In this document: one piece after another, positions 16,167 to 25,380 of the stretch
How the letters are laid out: every line of letters starts with the position of its first letter
Numbering within the stretch: position 1 is the stretch's first letter
NCBI RefSeq assembly: GCF_000685035.1
Contig: NZ_BAYB01000038.1
Span: 1 to 64,000 of the forward strand
From: Paraburkholderia ferrariae NBRC 106233
GTDB lineage: Bacteria; Pseudomonadota; Gammaproteobacteria; Burkholderiales; Burkholderiaceae
DNA: 64,000 nt
Direction: 5' to 3'
Program-made: the position numbers and the translations under genes
Notes under the pieces: model-generated
Database searches by the model: none
What the model was told of the DNA's origin: nothing
The model's input: the letters and a program-made list of their open reading frames with translations, nothing else

Positions 16167-17429
16167 ATGACCCAGCCTGCCACTCACCGCGCGGCCCCTG
16201 CCGCGCGCGCGCCGAATTCGCCGCGCTTCCTGCTGTTCCTGATCTGCCTGTTCGCCTCCGCCGGGCAGATGGCCATCGACATCTACGTGCCGGCCCTGCC
16301 CGCCATGGCGCATGACTTCGCCACCTCGCCGCAGGCCATCCAGTCGAGCGTGTCGGGCTACATGGCGGCCTACGCGCTCGGCCAGCTCATATTCGGCCCC
16401 ATCGCCGACGCGCACGGACGCAAGCCCGTGCTGGCCTTCGGCCTCGTCGTCTATACGGTGGGCTGCGTGCTCGCGCTGTGCGCGCCCAATCTGGAGACGT
16501 TCATCCTCGCCCGCTGCCTGCAAGGCTTCGGCATCGCCACTACGAACCTGCTGGCGAAGGCCATCATCACCGACTCGTTCAAGGGCCAGGCGCTGATGCA
16601 CATGTTCACCTATATGTCGATTGCATGGGGGCTCGCGCCGATCATCGCGCCGGTCATCGGCGCGCATCTTCAGACGTGGTTCGGCTGGCAGGCCTGCCTC
16701 GTCTTCCTGCTCGTCTATTCGCTCGTGATGTGGGGCGCGCTGCTGCGCTACCGCGAAACGCTGCCGCAGCCGGTTCATCTCGAACTGCGCACGCTGATGA
16801 CGAACGCGGCCAAGGTGCTGGCGAGCCCGGTGTTCCAGAGCTGCTTTCTCGCACAAGGGCTGTGCTACAGCATCCTGCTGGTGTTCAACATCGTCGGGCC
16901 GTTCATGGTGCAAAGCACGCTGCACCTGCCGCCCACCTATTTCGGCTATCTCGCGCTGGGCGTGGGCATGGCCTACTTCCTCGGCGGCCTCTCGAACCGG
17001 GTGCACGGGCCGAAGCTGCCGAGCGCGGAAGAACGCCTGCGTATCGGCGCGCGCGTGATGGCGCTGGCTGCGATCGTCATGCTGGTGCTCGCGCTCGCGA
17101 TCGGCCTGCGGGTCTGGACGCTCGCGGCGCCGGTGATCGTGATGGGCTTTTGCGCGGGCGCGATGTACCCCACCTTCATGGCGAAGGGCAATTCGCTGTT
17201 CCCGCACATCGCAGGCCTGACGAGCGCGATTCTCGGATGCGCGCTGCTGCTCGTTTCGTCGGCCATGATGGCACTCGCCGGCTTCGTCTCGGTGCAGATT
17301 CTCGCGCCGCTCGCAGGGTTCTTCGTGATCGTCGCGTTCACGGTGGTCTGGATGGTGACGAAACTGCTGCGCCACCTGGCGCAGCTCCAGACGGGAGCGG
17401 TCGTGCGCAATGGGCGCGAGGTTGCGTAG
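16167..17429 (+). CDS. Bcr/CflA-family MFS drug efflux transporter
   Basis: 420 residues with 12 predicted membrane helices. The DHA1 signature lies between helices 2 and 3 (LIFGPIADAHGRKPVL) and MAIDIYVPALPAM in helix 1 is typical of Bcr/CflA proteins. Proton-driven drug export at the inner membrane. Start ATG 16167 follows the conserved short N-terminus; upstream in-frame codons run through the 12-bp repeats and look non-coding. No adjacent regulator other than dgdR. Confidence 0.9.
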   Translation: MTQPATHRAAPAARAPNSPRFLLFLICLFASAGQMAIDIYVPALPAMAHDFATSPQAIQSSVSGYMAAYALGQLIFGPIADAHGRKPVLAFGLVVYTVGCVLALCAPNLETFILARCLQGFGIATTNLLAKAIITDSFKGQALMHMFTYMSIAWGLAPIIAPVIGAHLQTWFGWQACLVFLLVYSLVMWGALLRYRETLPQPVHLELRTLMTNAAKVLASPVFQSCFLAQGLCYSILLVFNIVGPFMVQSTLHLPPTYFGYLALGVGMAYFLGGLSNRVHGPKLPSAEERLRIGARVMALAAIVMLVLALAIGLRVWTLAAPVIVMGFCAGAMYPTFMAKGNSLFPHIAGLTSAILGCALLLVSSAMMALAGFVSVQILAPLAGFFVIVAFTVVWMVTKLLRHLAQLQTGAVVRNGREVA

Positions 17430-17526
17430 GCGTATCGTGGAGTTGATGGAAGATCGGCGATTCGCTATTTTTACTGCCGTGGCCGCAGCGGGTCGCCTCC
17501 CGCGACGCACCTTTAGCAACACGACG

Positions 17527-18000
17527 ATGCTCATAGCCAATCTCTCCCGCCAAACCTTGACCCTCTTGCGCAACGCAGAGCCCGTGCGCACCTGGCCGGT
17601 CTCCACCGCCAAAAACGGTCCGGGAGAAATGATGGGCAGCGGCTGCACGCCACGCGGGCGCCATGTGATTCGCGCGAAGATCGGCGCCGCGTGCCCGCCT
17701 GGTGCGATCTTCGTCGGACGGCGGGCGACCGGCGAAATCTATTCGGCCGAGCTAGCCGGGCAGTTTCCGGAGCGCGACTGGATGCTCACCCGTATCCTCT
17801 GGCTAGGCGGCTGCGAACCCGGCAAGAATCGCTGGGGCGAAGTCGATACGATGCGGCGCTACATCTATATTCACGGCTGCCCCGATACCGAGCCGATGGG
17901 CGTCGCCGCCTCCTTCGGCTGTATCCGGATGCGCAATGCGGACATCGTGGAGGTGTTCGATCTGGTCGAGCCAGGAACGCCCGTTCTGATCGAAGTCTGA
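17527..18000 (+). CDS. L,D-transpeptidase (YkuD-domain) protein
   Basis: 157 residues that are almost entirely YkuD domain: MLIANLSRQTLTLL at the start, YIHGCPDTEPMG with His116, and SFGCIRMRNAD with nucleophile Cys132. YkuD enzymes form or cleave 3-3 peptidoglycan crosslinks or anchor lipoproteins. No signal peptide is seen in this frame. A longer start at 17446 adds a weakly hydrophobic segment but not a clear signal, so the route to the periplasm is unexplained. An upstream Bcr/CflA gene points the same way. Confidence 0.85.
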   Translation: MLIANLSRQTLTLLRNAEPVRTWPVSTAKNGPGEMMGSGCTPRGRHVIRAKIGAACPPGAIFVGRRATGEIYSAELAGQFPERDWMLTRILWLGGCEPGKNRWGEVDTMRRYIYIHGCPDTEPMGVAASFGCIRMRNADIVEVFDLVEPGTPVLIEV

Positions 18001-18060
18001 GCGCACTCCAGCGGGCATGAGGATGCTCTCCATCGACGATCCTGAGCGCGAACGCCACTC

Positions 18061-18354
18061 ATGGGAAAAAGAACGCCGTTAGTCGTTTCGTTCGTCTGCT
18101 TCTGTGCGCTTCTCTCGGTAACGATGTTCAGCGGATGCATGCCCTGGGTCCGAAGCTCGAAAGGCTTCGGGGCTGCCACCTACATCTTGTTGCTGGCGGG
18201 GGGCACGGCCGTGTCTGCAGTTGTGTTCGCGGTATCGCTGTTCCGCAATTTCGGTTTCTCAAAGGCGGCCGTTGTCGTCTTGCTTGTCTTCCTGATGTTT
18301 ATCGTCTTCTATTTCCGCATACTCGACGTCGTTCTCAGCGCTTATTGCCAATGA
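18061..18354 (+). CDS. Small hypothetical membrane protein
   Basis: 97 residues with hydrophobic segments at about 6-24, 40-62 and 67-90. The first resembles a lipoprotein-like signal (LLSVTMFSGC). I do not recognise a family. Its stop overlaps the start of the GNAT gene (ATGA), which suggests translational coupling. Confidence 0.6.
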   Translation: MGKRTPLVVSFVCFCALLSVTMFSGCMPWVRSSKGFGAATYILLLAGGTAVSAVVFAVSLFRNFGFSKAAVVVLLVFLMFIVFYFRILDVVLSAYCQ

Positions 18355-18932
18355 CAAAGGTTTTTGAATCTTCGATACTGCAGACTCCCCGCCTTCGTCT
18401 CGAACCGCTGACTGAAAATCACGCAGCAAAGATGTTCGACGGATTGCGCGATCCGGCGGCCTACCGCCATATTCCCGAGGACCCGCCGCGCAGCCTCGAA
18501 GAACTGGCGGCGCGGTATCGGATGCTTGCGAACCGCCGCTCGCCGGAGGGTGAAGAGGCGTGGCTGAACTGGGCGCTGATCGACTGCAACGGCGAGCCGC
18601 ACGGCTACCTCCAGGCCACGGTTCAACTGGCGTCGAAAGAAGCCTGGATCGCCTACTTCGTCTTTGCGTCGAGTCAGCGCCGGGGCTATGCAGGTGAAGC
18701 GCTCTACGCGCTCTTGCCGGCGCTGCGCGAAGCATACGGGATTCAACGGATCCATGCCGAAATCGATACGCGCAATGTGGCGTCTATCCGGCTTGTGGAG
18801 TCGCTCGGCTTCGAATTCGTCGAGCACGTCAGGAACGCCGACGAGTTCAAAGGTTCGACGAGCGACGAGTTTCACTACTCGCTTGCGGGCTCTCCCCGTT
18901 GCCCGCCGAAATGTCGTTCCGTCGATCAATAA
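18351..18932 (+). CDS. GNAT-family N-acetyltransferase (RimJ/RimL-like)
   Basis: 193 residues. LQTPRLRLEPLTENHA at the start is typical of RimJ/RimL-like GNATs, the acetyl-CoA loop is SSQRRGYAGEAL, and NVASIRLVESLGF is the conserved C-terminal helix-strand. Acetylates an amino group of an unknown substrate. The C-terminal tail after residue 178 is Pro/Cys-rich. Overlaps the upstream membrane-protein gene by 4 nt. Confidence 0.88.
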   Translation: MTKVFESSILQTPRLRLEPLTENHAAKMFDGLRDPAAYRHIPEDPPRSLEELAARYRMLANRRSPEGEEAWLNWALIDCNGEPHGYLQATVQLASKEAWIAYFVFASSQRRGYAGEALYALLPALREAYGIQRIHAEIDTRNVASIRLVESLGFEFVEHVRNADEFKGSTSDEFHYSLAGSPRCPPKCRSVDQ

Positions 18933-19200
18933 AGCCCGCGAGGTCGGTCGTGCTTACCGGGGTCGATGAGGTTTCGGATGATCGTAGAATTCGCCGGAGC
19001 CCGTGTAGCCAGTCATGCCATTGAATGAGACTGGCCTGGCCGGAGAAATAGCTGCATAGCCCATCGGACTCCATGATCCGCTGAGGGAAATTCCAGTCGC
19101 CCTCGTACTGCATACAACCGCAGATTCCGCGCCCCGCTACCCTCAACAAGAAATTTCCGCCGCCCCACAATATTTCCCATCCTGAATCGTCAACACAGGT

Positions 19201-19770
19201 ATGGAACCGCCGCTCACCCCGACCCAGCCCAGTCCGCAGGACCGCGAAATCGCCACCGCCGTGGCGCGCGAGCGCCCGCGGCTGCGCAATTTCATCCGGC
19301 GCCGGGTCATCGATCAGGACGAAGCCGAGGACATTCTTCAAGACGTCTTCGAAGAGCTGGTCGAGGCCTACCGGCTGCCGGACTCCATCGAGCAGGTCGG
19401 GGCGTGGCTGTTTCGCGTGGCGAAGAACCGCATCGTCGATCGCTTCCGCAAGCGCAGGGAAGAGCCGCTGCCGGAAACCGCGGAGACCGGGGATGACTAT
19501 CGCCTCGACCTCGAACTGCCCTCCGCCGACGCCGGACCGGAGGCCGCTTATGCGCGCACGGCGCTGCTCGACGCACTACGCGCCGCGCTCGACGAACTGC
19601 CCGCGAATCAGCGCGAGATTTTCATTGCCCATGAACTCGACGGGCAAAGCTTCAAGGCAATGGCCGAGGCCACGGGAACCGGCATCAACACCCTGCTGGC
19701 CCGCAAACGGTACGCCGTGCTGCATCTGCGCGAGCGCTTGCAACCGGTGTACGACGGATTCGAGATTTGA
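19201..19770 (+). CDS. ECF-type sigma-70 factor
   Basis: 189 residues. Region 2 is RNFIRRRVIDQDEAEDILQDVFEELV in two conserved blocks (about 29-55), with AWLFRVAKNRIVDRFRKR at 69-86. Region 4 is LPANQREIF to NTLLARKRYAVLHLRERL (135-180). First gene of a four-gene set with a His-rich membrane protein, a ferredoxin and a small unknown protein. The membrane protein could serve as its anti-sigma partner, but it lacks an obvious anti-sigma domain. Confidence 0.9.
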   Translation: MEPPLTPTQPSPQDREIATAVARERPRLRNFIRRRVIDQDEAEDILQDVFEELVEAYRLPDSIEQVGAWLFRVAKNRIVDRFRKRREEPLPETAETGDDYRLDLELPSADAGPEAAYARTALLDALRAALDELPANQREIFIAHELDGQSFKAMAEATGTGINTLLARKRYAVLHLRERLQPVYDGFEI

Positions 19771-19786
19771 AACGAAGGAGCTGCAA

Positions 19787-20101
19787 ATGAGGTATCGCCG
19801 TTTTTTCTTCTTCAAGGCGCTGCTGGTGATCGCGTTTATCGCCGTGCTGGGGCTGGTCGTCATGCGGCTGTGGAACTGGGTCATTCCCGATCTCGTGACC
19901 GGGGCGCATGCCATCGACTATCCGCGTGCGATCGGCCTGCTGGTGCTCAGCCGCATCCTGTTCGGCGGATTCCGCGGGCATGGCCGCTGCCGCGAACACA
20001 AACACTGGCACCGCTGGCAACGCATGACGCAGGAAGAACGCGATCAGTTGCGCAACATGGCGCCGCGCGCGTCGCGCCCGAACACGGAGGCCGGAGCATG
20101 A
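19787..20101 (+). CDS. Small membrane protein with His/Arg/Cys-rich cytoplasmic patch
   Basis: 104 residues. One or two membrane helices (about 8-28 and 44-60) are followed by FRGHGRCREHKHWHRW, a cluster of His and Cys that could bind metal, and then a helical MTQEERDQLRNMA. Strong ribosome site AAGGAG before ATG 19787. It follows the ECF sigma gene by 16 nt, so regulation of, or by, that sigma factor is likely. No family name recognised. Confidence 0.8.
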   Translation: MRYRRFFFFKALLVIAFIAVLGLVVMRLWNWVIPDLVTGAHAIDYPRAIGLLVLSRILFGGFRGHGRCREHKHWHRWQRMTQEERDQLRNMAPRASRPNTEAGA

Positions 20102-20394
20102 CACGCAACACTACCGCGGCCTGCAAGCAGCCGCCCGGCGTGATCGCGCCGTCCGTCGATTTCACGCGCTGCGAAGGCAAGGCCGACTGCGCCGTGGTGT
20201 GCCCCGAAAACGTATTCGAGATCCGCCGCATCGACACATCGGACTACGAAAAGCTCGGGCTCATGAACCGGTTCAAGCTGCGCGTGCACGGCATGAAAGT
20301 GGCCTATGCTCCCAACGCGCAAGCGTGCCGCGCCTGCGGCCTGTGCGTTTCCGCGTGCCCCGAGCACGCCATCACGCTCGCCCGAACATGCTGA
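20098..20394 (+). CDS. Ferredoxin with two 4Fe-4S-type clusters
   Basis: 98 residues. The first cluster motif is CEGKADCAVVCPENVF, a CxxxxxCxxxCP variant. The second is CRACGLCVSACPEHAI, a standard CxxCxxCxxxCP. The wide 35-residue insert between motifs includes basic residues. Overlaps the preceding gene by 4 nt (ATGA). Probably electron carrier in a stress-response regulon of the adjacent ECF sigma factor; its redox partner is not in the window. Confidence 0.88.
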   Translation: MTRNTTAACKQPPGVIAPSVDFTRCEGKADCAVVCPENVFEIRRIDTSDYEKLGLMNRFKLRVHGMKVAYAPNAQACRACGLCVSACPEHAITLARTC

Positions 20395-20454
20395 CCGCGG
20401 CGCAGTCGAAAGCGCCACGCCGCGCCCCCAGCCGCACTCTATGGAGTCCACGCA

Positions 20455-20706
20455 ATGACCATGCTCAGCCCCCATGAATTCTCCACCCTGATGCTGGTGC
20501 GCAATGCGCCCGATCAGCTCGACATGACACGCTTCGAACTCGATACCCTGCTGGACTGCCAGCTCATCTCGCTCGAGCCGCGCCTGGGCGAACCCCGTCG
20601 CCCCACCCTCACGCCTGCTGGCGTGTCGCTGCTGGATGCCGCCGCGCGGCTCGCGCGCCAGCGCCGCCGCGAAGAAGCCGCGCGGGGCGAGGAGAATCTC
20701 GCCTGA
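20455..20706 (+). CDS. Small hypothetical protein, winged-helix-like
   Basis: 83 residues. An alpha-helical N-terminal half and TLTPAGVSLLDAAARLARQRRREEAAR near the end resemble the last helix-wing of small winged-helix proteins, but I do not recognise a family. 60 nt after the ferredoxin gene in the same direction. The C-terminus is Arg/Glu-rich. Confidence 0.6.
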   Translation: MTMLSPHEFSTLMLVRNAPDQLDMTRFELDTLLDCQLISLEPRLGEPRRPTLTPAGVSLLDAAARLARQRRREEAARGEENLA

Positions 20707-20792
20707 CCGTCCAACGGCTGTCGCATCCGTGAACGCGCTTCGCGTCGCGGTACTGGCACAATCACTGCGTTTCGGTCCGCCCGCGTATCCTC

Positions 20793-22586
20793 ATGCCCAC
20801 TTCTGCCTCTTCGTCGCCGCGCGCCGGCTCCCGCGTCGGCCCGCTCCTCGGCCTGCTCCCCTTCCTGCGCCCTTACGCCGGGCGCTGGGTGCTCGCGTTC
20901 CTCGCGCTCGCCACGTCGGCGGGCGCGACCCTCGCGCTGCCGGTGGCGTTCAAATACCTGATCGACCGCGGCTTCGCCAGCGGCGAGCGCACGCACATCG
21001 ACCGCTATTTCCTCACGCTGTTCGCCGTGTCGCTGATCCTCGCCGCGGCCACGGCGCTGCGTTTCTACCTGGTCTCGTCGCTGGGCGAACGGGTGACGGC
21101 GGATTTGCGCCGCGCGGTGTATGACCACGTGATGCGGATGAGTCCGCAGTTCTTCGAAACCACCCAGACGGGCGAGGTGCTGTCGCGGCTCACCACCGAC
21201 ACCACGCTGATCCAGACCGTGGTCGGCACCAGCCTCTCGCTGGGCTTGCGCAACTTTTTCCTCATGACGGGCGGCGTCGCCATGCTGGTGGCCACCAGCC
21301 CGGTGCTCTCCGGCTATATCATCGCCACGCTGATCGTGGTGGTCGCACCCATCGTCATCTTCGGGCGGCGCGTGCGGCGGCTTTCGCGCGCCACACAGGA
21401 CAAGGTGGCCAATGCGAGCGCACTGGCGGGCGAAGTGCTCAACGCCATGCCCACCGTGCAGTCGTACACGCAGGAGTCCTACGAAGCACGGCGCTTTGGC
21501 GGCGCGGTAGAGATGGCCTTCGAAACGGCGCTCACGCGCATCCGGGCACGCGCATGGCTCACCGCCGTGGTGATCGTACTGGTGTTCGCGGCCATCGTAT
21601 TCGTGCTCTGGCTGGGCGCACAGGCCGTGCTGGCCGGGCGCATGAGCGCGGGCCAGCTCTCCCAGTTCATCCTCTACGCGGTCTTTACCGCAGGCGCCGT
21701 GGGCGCATTGGCCGAGGTATGGGGCGATCTGCAGCGGGCTGCCGGTGCCACCGAGCGGCTCCTGCAACTGCTGGCCGCACGCTCGCCCGTGGTGGAAGCC
21801 GAAACCACCGTGCCGCTGCCGGCCCGGGGCGGCGGCATCCGTTTCGAGAACATCGGCTTTTCCTATCCTTCCCGGCCCGGCATTGCCGCGCTTGCCGACC
21901 TCTCGCTCGACGTGCGGGAAGGCGAACACGTCGCGCTCGTCGGGCCTTCGGGCGCCGGCAAGACTACGCTGTTTCAACTGCTGTTGCGCTTTTATGACCC
22001 GGATGCGGGCCGCATCCTGATCAACGGTGTGCCCACGCAGCAGGTGCCGCTCGCCGGATTGCGCCGGGCGATCGGCGTCGTGCTGCAGGAGTCGGTGATC
22101 TTCTCGGGCAGCGTGCTCGACAACATCCGCTACGGCATGCCCGATGCTACGCTCGACGAGGTGCAGCACGCCGCCGCAATGGCCGCCGCAGCCGGCTTTA
22201 TCGAAGCGCTGCCGCAAGGCTACGACACGTTTCTGGGCGAGCGTGGCGTGCGGCTCTCCGGGGGCCAGCGCCAGCGCATTGCGATTGCGCGCGCGATCCT
22301 CAAGAATCCGCCCATTCTGCTGCTCGACGAAGCCACCAGCGCGCTCGACGCCGCCAGCGAGCAACTCGTGCAAAAAGCGCTCGATAACGCCGCGCAGAAC
22401 CGCACCACGCTGGTTATCGCGCACCGCCTCGCCACCGTGCAGCAGGCCGACCGCATCGTCGTGCTGGAACATGGCCGCATCGTGGCGCAGGGCCGTCACG
22501 CCGAATTGCTCCGCACGTCCCCGCTCTATGCCCAGCTCGCGGCCTTGCAGTTCGGCGCACCGCTCGGGCAAACGGTGGAGCCCTGA
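20793..22586 (+). CDS. MsbA-like ABC exporter half-transporter (fused membrane and ATPase domains)
   Basis: 597 residues. Six membrane helices in the first 330 residues are followed by an ATPase domain with Walker A GPSGAGKTT (about 387-395), signature LSGGQRQR (about 488-495), Walker B ILLLDEATSALD and H-loop IAHRLAT. Works as a homodimer in the inner membrane. The substrate is not evident; the lipid A/multidrug branch is the closest match. Ordinary neighbour of transketolase. Confidence 0.92.
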   Translation: MPTSASSSPRAGSRVGPLLGLLPFLRPYAGRWVLAFLALATSAGATLALPVAFKYLIDRGFASGERTHIDRYFLTLFAVSLILAAATALRFYLVSSLGERVTADLRRAVYDHVMRMSPQFFETTQTGEVLSRLTTDTTLIQTVVGTSLSLGLRNFFLMTGGVAMLVATSPVLSGYIIATLIVVVAPIVIFGRRVRRLSRATQDKVANASALAGEVLNAMPTVQSYTQESYEARRFGGAVEMAFETALTRIRARAWLTAVVIVLVFAAIVFVLWLGAQAVLAGRMSAGQLSQFILYAVFTAGAVGALAEVWGDLQRAAGATERLLQLLAARSPVVEAETTVPLPARGGGIRFENIGFSYPSRPGIAALADLSLDVREGEHVALVGPSGAGKTTLFQLLLRFYDPDAGRILINGVPTQQVPLAGLRRAIGVVLQESVIFSGSVLDNIRYGMPDATLDEVQHAAAMAAAAGFIEALPQGYDTFLGERGVRLSGGQRQRIAIARAILKNPPILLLDEATSALDAASEQLVQKALDNAAQNRTTLVIAHRLATVQQADRIVVLEHGRIVAQGRHAELLRTSPLYAQLAALQFGAPLGQTVEP

Positions 22587-22700
22587 ACGGCGGGGCGGCA
22601 GAACCGCGACAGAGGCAGGCCGCCGGTAAGAGCAACCCGTCGCGGTACGAAAATTGCGCAGCGAGGGTCCGGTACGCCCCTGACCCAAAAGGTACGCCCC

Positions 22701-24755
22701 ATGACCACGCCCACGCCCGCTGCCCCCACCCCGCCGAAATCCGTTCCGCCGCCCCGCGACCCGCATCTGCGCGAGATGGCGAACTGTATCCGCTTCCTCA
22801 CGCTCGACGCGGTGCAAAAAGCCAATAGCGGCCACCCCGGCGCGCCGCTGGGGATGGCCGATATCGCCACGGTCCTTTTCAAGGATTTCATGCAGTTCGA
22901 TGCGTCGCAGCCCCATTGGCTCGATCGCGACCGCTTCGTGCTGTCCAACGGGCACGCTTCGATGCTGCTGTACAGCCTGCTCTATCTGACCGGCTACGCG
23001 GACATGCCGCTCGACGAGCTGAAACGCTTCCGGCAAGTAGGCAGCAAAACGCCGGGCCATCCGGAGTACGGGCATGCCGAGGGCATCGAGCTCACCACCG
23101 GCCCCCTGGGGCAAGGCATTGCGGATTCGGTGGGCATGGCGCTGGCCGAGCGCATCCTGAATGCGCAGTTCGGCAACGATCTGGTGAACCATTACACCTA
23201 TGTTTTCCTGGGCGACGGCTGCCTGATGGAAGGCATCAGCGAGGAAGCCATTTCGCTCGCCGGGCACCTCAAGCTGGGGCGGTTGATCGCGTTCTGGGAC
23301 AACAATGCCATTTCGATCGACGGGGCCACCCGTCTCGCTGTTTCGGATAACGAAATAGAACGCTTCCGTGCCTCGCAATGGCAGGTTCTGGAGATCGACG
23401 GCCACGACACGGACGCGATTCGCCGCGCCATCGAAACCGCTCGCGCAAGCGCGGACCGGCCCACCCTGATCGCCTGCAAAACGATCATCGGCTTCGGCAT
23501 GCCCACCAAAGCGGGCACGCAAAAGGCGCATAGCGACGCACCGGGCGAAGAAGAGATCGCCGGCGCACGCAAACTCCTCAACTGGAATTCGCCTCCCTTC
23601 GACATTCCCGATCCGCTGCTCGAAGCATGGCGCGAAGTGGGCGCGCGGGGCCGCGAGGCACGGCTCGCCTGGGAGGCGCGCGTGCAAGGCGCACCGCCGG
23701 CACTGCGCGCCGAATTCGAGCGGCGCAACGCCGGCAAGCTGCCCGAAAACTGGCGATCGGCCATTACGGCGGCGCGCGAAGCGTTCCTCGCAAGCGCCGA
23801 CGACATGGCCACGCGCAAGGCGAGCGGCGAGGTGATCGACCACCTCTTCGACGCGATTCCCGAGTTGCTGGGCGGCTCCGCCGACCTCACGCCGTCGAAC
23901 AATACGAAGGCGAAGCATCAGGTCGAGATCGGGCCGGGCCAATACGCGGGTTCCTATATCCATTACGGTGTGCGCGAGCACGGCATGGCGGCGGCCATGA
24001 ACGGCATTGCGCTGCACGGCGGCCTGATTCCCTATGGCGGAACGTTCCTTTGCTTCTCCGATTACTGCCGCCCCGCCATCCGGCTGGCCGCGATGATGCG
24101 GGTGCGCACGATCTTCGTCATGACGCACGATTCGATCGGGCTTGGCGAAGATGGGCCCACGCACCAACCCGTCGAGCAACTCGCCTCACTGCGGGCGATT
24201 CCCCAACTGGCCGTGTACCGGCCGGGGGACGCCGTCGAAACCGCGGAATGCTGGGAGCTGATTCTGGAACAGCCGCGCCGTGCGGCACTGCTCGCGCTGT
24301 CGCGCCAGCCGCTGCCGCTGCTGCGCAAGGAGCCAGGGAGCGAAAACCGGTCGGCGCGGGGCGCCTATATTCTGCTGGATGCCGAGGGCGGTCCGCGCAG
24401 GCTCACCCTGCTTGCCACCGGATCGGAGCTTCAACTGGCCGTCAAGGCGCGCGATATTCTGCACAACGAAGGGGTTCCGACTGCGGTGGTTTCGATGCCT
24501 TGCCGACTGCTGTTCGAAGAGCAGGACGCCGCGTACCGGCGGGCCATTCTGGGCGAATCGCCTGCGAGAGTGGCCGTGGAGGCGGCGGTGGAGCTGGGGT
24601 GGGACCGGTATCTGGGACCCGAGGGCCGATTCGTCGGCATGCACGGCTTCGGCGAGTCCGGCAAGATTCAGGATGTCTATGAAAAATTCGACATCACAGC
24701 GGACGCGGTGGTGAGCGCGGCGCGCGAGGTTCTGCGAAACGTCGAGGCGCGTTGA
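22701..24755 (+). CDS. tkt: Transketolase
   Basis: 684 residues, full length. Thiamine-diphosphate motif GDGCLMEGISEEA with an NN partner (FWDNNAISID), N-terminal NSGHPGAPLGMADI, the pyrimidine-binding domain with REHGMAAAMNGIALHGG and HDSIGLGEDGPTHQPVEQL, and a C-terminal transketolase domain. Moves two-carbon units in the pentose phosphate and Calvin pathways. The N-terminus has a Pro-rich lead of about 20 residues. Likely a regular metabolic gene, though Burkholderiales often have a second copy with other pentose genes. Confidence 0.97.
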   Translation: MTTPTPAAPTPPKSVPPPRDPHLREMANCIRFLTLDAVQKANSGHPGAPLGMADIATVLFKDFMQFDASQPHWLDRDRFVLSNGHASMLLYSLLYLTGYADMPLDELKRFRQVGSKTPGHPEYGHAEGIELTTGPLGQGIADSVGMALAERILNAQFGNDLVNHYTYVFLGDGCLMEGISEEAISLAGHLKLGRLIAFWDNNAISIDGATRLAVSDNEIERFRASQWQVLEIDGHDTDAIRRAIETARASADRPTLIACKTIIGFGMPTKAGTQKAHSDAPGEEEIAGARKLLNWNSPPFDIPDPLLEAWREVGARGREARLAWEARVQGAPPALRAEFERRNAGKLPENWRSAITAAREAFLASADDMATRKASGEVIDHLFDAIPELLGGSADLTPSNNTKAKHQVEIGPGQYAGSYIHYGVREHGMAAAMNGIALHGGLIPYGGTFLCFSDYCRPAIRLAAMMRVRTIFVMTHDSIGLGEDGPTHQPVEQLASLRAIPQLAVYRPGDAVETAECWELILEQPRRAALLALSRQPLPLLRKEPGSENRSARGAYILLDAEGGPRRLTLLATGSELQLAVKARDILHNEGVPTAVVSMPCRLLFEEQDAAYRRAILGESPARVAVEAAVELGWDRYLGPEGRFVGMHGFGESGKIQDVYEKFDITADAVVSAAREVLRNVEAR

Positions 24756-24859
24756 ATCACACCCGCACGGTGCACGACGGCCTCGAAACCATCGAGACGG
24801 CGCATTGCGGCGGACCCGGCCAACACGCCCGCCCCTTTTGTCCCGTCACACGGGATACA

Positions 24860-25267
24860 TCAATCCCGCGCGTCCCGCTTCAGGCGCAGCGCGCGCAACT
24901 CCGGTTCATGTTTTTCGGCCCATTCCCAGACGCCGCAAAAAGCCGCGCACAAGCTCGTTCCCATTTCGGTCAGCGAATATTCGACGCGGGGCGGGACCTC
25001 GGGATACACCGTTCGCAGCACGAGGCCGTCCGCCTCCATGTCGCGTAATGTTTTCGTCAGCATGCGCTGGCTGATCGAGCCGACCAGTTCACCCACGCGC
25101 GTAAAGCGCAGCACGCCGTTCTGGGCCAGCACTTCGAGCACGCACATTGTCCATTTGTCCGCCACGCGGCCGAGCACGTCCAGCACGAGCGCATCCAGCT
25201 CCGCATTGGACGCGTGCCCCTCGGCGGATTTGAATACCACCCCACGGCGAACGGGTTTGCCTTTCAT
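24860..25267 (-). CDS. HxlR-family transcriptional regulator
   Basis: 135 residues with the HxlR winged helix: VLGRVADKWTMCVLEVLAQ, LRFTRVGELVGSISQRMLTK and YPEVPPRVEYSLTEMG. Divergent from an SDR gene over 113 bp, the usual layout where HxlR proteins control a neighbouring oxidoreductase in response to electrophiles. Cys36 (WTMC) and Cys105/Cys109 are candidate redox sensors. Confidence 0.92.
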   Translation of the reverse strand: MKGKPVRRGVVFKSAEGHASNAELDALVLDVLGRVADKWTMCVLEVLAQNGVLRFTRVGELVGSISQRMLTKTLRDMEADGLVLRTVYPEVPPRVEYSLTEMGTSLCAAFCGVWEWAEKHEPELRALRLKRDARD

Positions 25268-25380
25268 GCCTTGTCCTGCCCTATTAGTTACCCATGTGTT
25301 CGTACCTCACAAAACGGTGCCTACTTCCCGATTGAGAGTATTTGCCATACGCTAGCACAACCTCAAACAGGAGAACAGTC

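Noticed and set aside
18847..19341. 164-residue minus-strand frame
   Set aside because: Overlaps both the GNAT 3' end and the sigma-factor 5' end. Only a middle stretch looks protein-like, so it is reported as a possible remnant rather than a gene.
20514..24179. Long minus-strand frame across the ABC exporter and transketolase genes
   Set aside because: It mirrors two clear genes on the plus strand and its composition is that of a GC-skew shadow.
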